DNA of 64,000 bases from Pseudisothecium myosuroides. Its lineage: Eukaryota; Streptophyta; Bryopsida; Hypnales; Lembophyllaceae. Where the stretch lies: positions 45,337,288 through 45,401,287 of the forward strand of contig OX637288.1 of NCBI GenBank assembly GCA_951799445.1, read 5' to 3'. How positions within the stretch are numbered: the stretch's first letter is position 1; every line of letters begins with the position of its first letter. A program made the translations under genes and the position numbers. The notes beneath the pieces are model-generated. The model was not told where the DNA came from. It was given only the letters and a program-made list of their open reading frames with translations, and ran no database searches. Shown one piece after another: positions 57,294-64,000 of this stretch.

Positions 57294-60200
57294 ATGGAGA
57301 ACGACAATGTAACTGTGACCAGAGTGGGAGCACTCCCTCGCATAACCAGTATGCACAATTTGGTCCAAAACTCTCTGGAAGATGATCGCGAAGAAAATCT
57401 CCGCCTGCTCTCCCAGTAAGTCGTTGCAATTTACTCGATAGACCTGAATGCTCTGGATTTTGCGTCTCACTAAGTAGGGTTTGCTATTTCAGCGGCGAAA
57501 AGCTGTCGTTTGTTTCCAAATCCCGCCCCGCGTCATGATGCTGTCTCAAAGTACTAGGCCCTTCATTGAGATTTCAAATTGCGTTTGATATAATAATCAC
57601 ATTTACGAAATTGCCTCCGAGCTTGGAGCACAATTAGCAAACCCTAATGGATTCTTCTTCCCTTAGCTATGAAGTGTTTGCTTGGAAAGTGGCGATAGGA
57701 GAGGGTGAGGACTTGACGTTGCCGTTAGTCTAGGTTGACAAATTTGGCATGAATACGTTCGAACTTGTGCAATGCGTTCAGTGAAGTATTTCCCTATTAT
57801 GCTGGTTTTGTATGACGCGATGTAGCGTACTGGTTTCTGTGGGAAGTCCTACAAGTGCTCTGCTTGAGAATTACAGAATGTGGGACGAATTTGGATTAGG
57901 AAATGGCAATCAAGGTGCCAGTTATGAAATTTTTTTGTAGGTGGCGAAACAGGTTCTAACTGGAAAGTCGTGACCTCCATTACCACTACTAAAATATTGA
58001 TCTGCAAACTCCATGACCTAATCTACATTCATTAGCACATTGATTAGGCGTGTAGAATCAAGGGTTGGGGTGGGGGGGGTATTAGACTAATAATCCGAGG
58101 TGTTATAGAATCGCAGCCAGAGAACGGTCATTTCTGCAACCGCATCATGTCATGGACGAGCTGAACAAGGCTGCAAAGGAGAATGAATCCTCAACGATAA
58201 TGGATGGTGCCCTGGCTCAAATTTTTTCCAAATGTCAGGTACTGATCTAACATTCAATGTTCAATCTCCAGGACAATACTAGAGTGCCCTGTGCAGGTGC
58301 CACACTATAAAAAAAAATGTAAAAGTAATTTTCTAATTTTTTAATTCATAAAACTTTGAAATTCACACTGAGAGCACCCCTCCTCGCAGAGAGCTTTCCA
58401 ACGCTACCAAGAACGCGACCGGGGGACGCACGGTCCAAAAGATCTCATCGTAACAATACAAACAAACAATACAAACAAACAAAACAAACGTACAAAACAA
58501 ACGTACAAAACAAACAAACAAACAAACAAACAAACAAACAAACAAACAAACAGTTTAATGTATGGATAGTGTAAGCTCAAGAATAATGATTTTAAAACGA
58601 AAGGTTTACTACTTATTTTCTGAGCGCTCTTTTGGACTACAGAGGACCTGGAGGAGGATACCCAGCATACTGTAGGGTGTCTTCCTCCAAGTCTGCTGCT
58701 TTGAAGACCCCGCAGGTGGAAGACCCCAATCTCAACTTGAGTGTGTTCGTAAAGGAGTCGCATAAATCACTAATCCTACAGAGAAAGAATTTGGTATATG
58801 ATTGAGTATGGTTTCTGATAAGACCGAAATAGCCACTAAGCTGTGTTGGCTGTCTCGCTTAAATCTAATAAGTTTAAACTGTGAGTTCATCTCATTGAAT
58901 GAGCTTTGTTTTTTTTAAATACTCTCTAGGGGTCCTCTACAATCTGGATAAGGCTTCGTCGCCTTTGACATTTATTGAACGCACGAGCGGGTCCTCTATC
59001 TACTCTTGTCCCCTTGTTAGTCAGTGGCTCTGATCGTTACATCCTTCTTCACCATCATCCAGTAAAATGAGGTCATCAAGAATCAGGCATTTGAAAGATT
59101 TAGAATTTGAACGACGGTTGTCATGTATTCTGCGCTTACATTGTAGTGAAAATCTGGTGACTTACTGCAATGAGAATTGAAACATCTGTTGTACGTGACT
59201 GTTGCAGGAAGCCTTCGTGTTAACTCCTTGGGTGGGTCTAGCGCTACGACCGCAGCCTGGAGTGTGGGAATATTTGCGAATCAACGTGGATGAAATGGTG
59301 GTGGAGGAGCTTACCGCCTCTGAGTACCTGTCATACAAGGAGTGTCTGGTTGATAATCATAAGTGCGTTTCCAGCGACCAATCATGTGTTTATTCAGCTT
59401 GTCAACGAATTTTCTGGATTCAGGACGCTCTGCTGTCAACACTAGCGCTTTGGAGTTGTTTATCTCTTGCATCCAAAAATTCTTATTGGTTGGATATGTT
59501 AGATATCTGTCTCAAGCCTGTCAGCTCTTTATCGTTTACCTAAGCCATATTCTGAAAGTAATCTTCTGAGAAGGCCTGCAGTAAGCCCTGTGTGTGTACA
59601 GGTGTACAGGATTAAGAATAACTGTACTTCAAGCTTACTTGTTTTTCAACTTCCAAGCGCAAATCTAATACCTTATGTGCACCCCTGAAATTTGAATGTG
59701 TCTATAGGTGTGACGATAACTTTGTGTTGGAGTTGGATCTGGAGCCCTTCAATGCAGGCTTTCCTCGCATGACGAGGCCGTCGTCTATTGGAAATGGCGT
59801 CCAGTTTCTCAATCGGCATCTTTCTTCGAGGTTACTCCGGGACAGAGATAGCTTGGAGCCACTGGTCGAATTCATGCGCCTTCATAAATACAAAGGGCAC
59901 GTAAGTTAATCAGTTGACCAGTTCTGAGCTAATTCTTATTGTAATGAAAAAAATTCCACAAAAGCTTGCAAAACTTATGTGAATATATAAAACAATCTTA
60001 TTTGGGGGCATGCCCAGAACTGACACTACCCATAACTGGTGAAATGTCTGGGTGATGGTATGTAGAACACCTCAATTTAGTAAAAGGAGGCTTCTATTTG
60101 AAGTAGAAGTTTGAGGAGGGGTTTCATTTCTGATTGTTTTTGTGAGTTGCCAGAACATTCGAGAGAACACACCCACGCAGTTGGCATAAATAGGAAGCCT

Positions 60201-63200
60201 TTGCACATGAAAAGGAATCCGTGACAACCTTTTTTGTTTATTTGAGTTCAAGCCAGTGAGCCATTGTATTCACATGTGGAAAGTATGTCAGAGGTTTAGT
60301 TTTCCTTGATTTTCTCTGACTTGGCATGACCTTGCACTAAATGTCTTTGAGTTGGCATTATTCTCAAAAGGAGCCATGCCATTCCCACTCAGCAATGCCC
60401 TGACATTGTCGGTTCACTTGGACTTATGTTGAGAATAAATGAGTGCAGACATTGTTGCTGAATGAGCGGGTTGCAAATATCGTCAAGCTTCGATCTGCCC
60501 TTATAAAAGCCGAGGAAATGCTGGGCAAACTTCCTATAGACCAACCGTTCAAGGATTTCGCCGCAAAGTATATTCTCATATGTCAATTATACTTTCGGGA
60601 GCACTGTTTCATGCTTACTTGCTCCCCTTTTCTAATTACATTCCAAGGCCATAGAGTGTTCTTATTTTAACCCTTAAAGATACGAAACCGGTCGCATTTG
60701 ACCACTGGGGCACGTAGGGTTGAAATATTCACTGAACTTTTGAGAGGTTTTCAAAGTCTTGTTTCTTAAGACACTGCCTCTTTTCAACGATAAAAGTAGT
60801 TTTGAAATTGCAATTGATGTTTTGGGAATTCTGTACTATCTGAATTTGGTTTTAAAAGACACGGTATATCATGGGATCTCAAGTTAAGTTCCCCTGTTGC
60901 TGACTTGTGGTTTACAATAAAATAGGTTGGAAGCACTAGGATTGGAGAAAGGCTGGGGTGATACAGCTGGGCGCGTGTTGGAAATGATTCACTTGTTGCA
61001 GGACCTTCTGCAAGCTCCTGATCCTGAAACGCTGGAGAAGTTTCTGGCCCGGATTCCAATGATATTTAGTGTGGCTATTATTTCTCCACACGGATACTTC
61101 GGACAAGCCGATGTGCTAGGAATGCCTGACACAGGGGGGCAAGTAAGTTTTTTGATTGACCTCATGTGGAAGACTTGTGTAAGATCAGTGTTTTGGATGA
61201 AGTCCTTAGAAGCACTTTTCAATGATGCTTGTGCGAAACTGTACGCACTATCTTAGGGTCATCTTGGACAAGTTGAAGCAACAAGCCTAAAGTCTGAACC
61301 ATCGTGAGATAACAAGCTTAATTTCGAACACACTTCGGGTAACAATTTTCCAATACACCTCGAAGGGTAGCTTGAAACCGGGATATTTTCAAATACATTT
61401 AGCATGCCACGCAAGAGACATAGGATGCCTCCTCTTCATGCTCATTCTTGTTATTTTGACTTGTGTAAAGTTGACATTGAACTAACAGAAAAGAACAATT
61501 TGTGCAGAAATTGAGTTGTGAGATTTCTTGTTATCTCAAGCTTGCTGTGCAATCTTAAGTGTCCCTTACTTTGTGCCAGATAGCCAGGGCTCTACTGACC
61601 ACACGGAGATTGGGTTTGGAGTAGGTTGTTTACATATTGGACCAGGTTCGGGCAATGGAAAAGGAGATGCTCAAGAATATTCAGCAGCAAGGCCTGGATA
61701 TCCAACCTCAGATTGTAGTGGTAAATGAATTGTTGAATCGTTGAATGTCCATGATCATATTTCATGGAATTAGTGGCCTGCAGCATGTGGGATTTGGCAG
61801 TAGGGGGTTTATTAGGGTGTCAGAGATGAGTCTTGCCTTCTGCAATAAGTGGCAATTCTCAAATGAGACTTGAGTGTTTTGACGATACTTCTAGTAATTT
61901 TCATAAGGATTTGGGACTCAGAATCGCGTAGGTCGTAAAATGTAAAGAAAGAAATGAATCTTGCCATTGCAGACTCACTCCCCATAAATTTAGTGCAGAG
62001 CTTTTCAGAAAAATTGAATGTTTGGTTGGCTATTGAAGCGGCTTTCTGATTTTCTTGTCTGATTTTCTGTTCAGGTAACTCGTCTAATTCCAAATGCAAA
62101 TGGAACTACATGTAACCAACGGATTGAAAAGTTGGAAGGTACACAGTACTCTCGGATCCTGCGCGTGCCATTCAGGAATGAGGATGGTATTCTACACAAT
62201 TGGATTTCTCGGTTCGATGTGTATCCATTTTTGGAATCCTTTGTTCAGGTAACTCACATGACAATAAATCCTTGATGATTGCAATACTGAATTTTATCAT
62301 CTTTTCATGAATTTTGTTCTTAATTTTGTCATGAATTTTGGAAGAATGTCTTAGATTTTTTCCTGGCTACGTTGTATACTGAGTTGTGGTGCTCGTGATT
62401 GTATCGACCAGGATGTCTCACAGGAACTCACAGAAGAACTTTCTGGAGTTCCAGATTTTATCATTGGTAATTATACTGATGGAAATCTTGTCGCCTCTCT
62501 GTTGTGTTATCGACTTGGTGTCACCCAGGTTCGTGAGAACACACGTCGGACTTTGTGATAATATTCAGGATCTGAGGGGAGGAAAATGTTGAAAGTTCTG
62601 AAAAGGAGACGTGTTACAAACCATAGTAATTCCTTCAAAGGATGAAATTCCTATGTTTAATAGAATTTTGGCATGTCGTTTTAGGAATTATGGCATTCTA
62701 AGATTGTTAAATAGGCTTTTAGAAATTTTTATTCGATGAGGATTACACTAAGGATTGCACATGAATTATATGGAAAAAGATATATACTTGAAAATTGTAC
62801 AATACTATTTGGGGTATAGGCACTTAAGGTTTGCCACTAGTCTTAGGACGCAGTATTTTTAGCAAGAAACGCTTAACCAATGTATGTTTTCTAATGAGTG
62901 TTCTATTTGGGTGGTTCAGTGTAACATAGCTCATGCGCTTGAGAAAACAAAGTACCCAGATTCAGACATCTACTGGGAGAAATTTGATGAAAAGTATCAC
63001 TTTTCTTGCCAGTTTACTGCCGACTTAATCGCAATGAATCAGGCCGACTTTATCATCACCAGTACATATCAAGAGATTGCTGGCAGGTGGGTTTTATCTC
63101 AATTTTTGATCAATTTGATTAGAAACATGCAACAAGGTTTTCATTAACATTTGATTGCATCACGATCTTAAGAAGAGAGTGTAACATTTATTGTTGTTAA

Positions 63201-63797
63201 TGAAATTGCTTGTTCTTTTGTTAATCCAAAATTTAATTGCTTCAAGAACTACATATGAAGCGAATCTTTCCCTGGGATTTTTATTGAGGTCTCCATTTGG
63301 TGACACTGATCACACGGAGGCCTCTGTATAATCAGTTTGATTTTAAGGAGACCCTTTTTATGATTTTGTGTGAAAGTATTTGAACTCGTCTAATTTTGTT
63401 GTAACGTCCGAATCAGATCTGCTTTCATTATAATCTGTTTTGATTCCATCATTGATTTATGCTTTCGTTGTGGCTTAGGGTGTTAGGAATTTAAAAGATT
63501 CAGGAGTTGATTGAATTGAACTCGTGATCAAGTGATAATGTCTACTGATTGATTGATGGTGTTGGATATCAGTGCGAACACGGTGGGGCAGTATGAAAGC
63601 CATGTAGCATTTTCTCTGCCTGGCTTGTACCGGGTGGTGAATGGTATTGACGTGTTTGACCCAAAATTCAACATTGTATCACCTGGTGCTGACACAACTG
63701 TCTACTTCCCCTTCACCGACAAGGAGAGACGTTTAACGAATCTGCATGAACGTATTAACAAGCTCTTGTATGACCCTGAGCAAACTGCTGAGCATAT
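57294..63797 (+). CDS. SUS: Sucrose synthase, 5' part (eleven exons, continues beyond the window)
   Basis: Exons: 57294-57415, 58109-58238, 59208-59362, 59708-59900, 60449-60567, 60926-61142, 61625-61720, 62075-62248, 62412-62528, 62920-63086, 63573-63797; all joins keep frame, giving 571 codons of the roughly 800 usual. The enzyme reversibly converts sucrose and UDP to UDP-glucose and fructose in the cytosol. The N-terminal regulatory region contains RITS (Ser19), matching the RxxS phosphorylation site of plant enzymes. Then come the peptide [33 protein letters not shown], and the start of the glucosyltransferase fold: [31 protein letters not shown] split over exons 6-7, [94 protein letters not shown] and [14 protein letters not shown]. 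The C-terminal UDP-binding half is outside. The ATG is the first of the conserved frame. Confidence 0.96.
58455..58551. repeat. (AAAC)n microsatellite in sucrose synthase intron 2
   Basis: Interrupted, then perfect AAAC/CAAA repeats (eight or more uninterrupted units at the right end). It produces spurious long frames rich in Phe/Val/Cys/Leu on the minus strand. Confidence 0.9.
60667..60722. repeat. Possible lone TTAA-element end in sucrose synthase intron 5
   Basis: TTAACCCTTAAAGATACG resembles the termini of the TTAA elements elsewhere, and TAGGGTTGA follows 40 bp later. No complete element was seen. Confidence 0.3.
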
Positions 63798-64000
63798 GTA
63801 AGTACTTTTTCCTAACTGCAAGCTTCTTTTTATTTATTTCTTCCGAACGGAGGTCATAAAAGTAACTTATATCTAGACATCTTGTTATATCTTTACCTTC
63901 AAGTACCAAAATGGCCAAAAGCGGTTGCTTCAAAATCTTTAGGAATTGAAATTAATCATGCAAGAAGTTAAGGAATCTGACAAATCGTTTCATTCGAAAT

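Noticed and set aside
58363..58763. Minus-strand frames rich in CLFVCLF
   Set aside because: Translation artefact of the AAAC microsatellite in intron 2 of sucrose synthase.
1..64000. Retrotransposon proteins (reverse transcriptase YxDD, integrase, protease) and viral copies
   Set aside because: None of the longer frames shows these motifs; the repeats seen are short non-autonomous elements.

Overview
The window looks like nuclear DNA of a green plant of the streptophyte lineage. It holds intron-split genes for a pectate lyase, a sucrose synthase, an ATX1-type copper chaperone and a SAM-domain protein, all with GT..AG introns and CT-rich or AAACCCTAA-like leaders. The protein style and moderate intron sizes suggest a non-seed land plant (bryophyte- or lycophyte-like), but I cannot fix the species. 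Genes are islands in very AT-rich DNA crowded with short inverted-repeat transposons.

Layout. 1-7763 is a GC-rich locus unlike the rest: a 5'-incomplete, multi-exon, lineage-specific gene with a ParB-like GQH motif, a stretch that might be a decayed methyltransferase, an in-frame 16-residue minisatellite and a long charged coiled coil. It is followed by (or joined to) an FCP1/NIF-type phosphatase-like reading frame broken by one in-frame TAG. 8998-10085 is a large imperfect inverted repeat whose arms carry the same coding-like sequence. 10086-14760 is mostly AT-rich and includes a non-autonomous element. 14768-18676 is the pectate lyase gene, with repeated modules upstream and a duplicated 3' flank. 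19361-25850 is AT-rich with four elements. 25950-28314 holds decayed, apparently permuted exons resembling the Rxt3 histone-deacetylation family. 28900-31900 is a cluster of TTAA-flanked elements. 34480-37239 is the SAM-domain gene (plus strand) and 38621-40623 the copper chaperone (minus strand, with a TATA box and two G-boxes). 41100-53950 is a mosaic of MITEs, tandem arrays and nested inverted repeats. 54700-57230 is a repeat array directly upstream of the sucrose synthase gene, whose first eleven coding exons run from 57294 to 63797; the rest lies beyond the window.

The four recognisable genes do not form a pathway. Pectate lyase acts on wall pectin outside the cell, sucrose synthase cleaves sucrose to UDP-glucose in the cytosol, the copper chaperone carries Cu(I) to membrane ATPases, and the SAM-domain protein is probably an interaction adaptor. 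The most unusual parts are the GC-rich locus at the left end, a dispersed near-perfect palindrome with core TTCAGAGCGGCCGCTCTGAA found in introns, coding sequence and a tiny inverted-repeat element, and the repeat-built leader of sucrose synthase. No reverse transcriptase, integrase, transposase, tRNA, rRNA or CRISPR array was recognised. All exon boundaries were read by eye from frame continuity and splice signals; family assignments rest on remembered conserved motifs, not searches.
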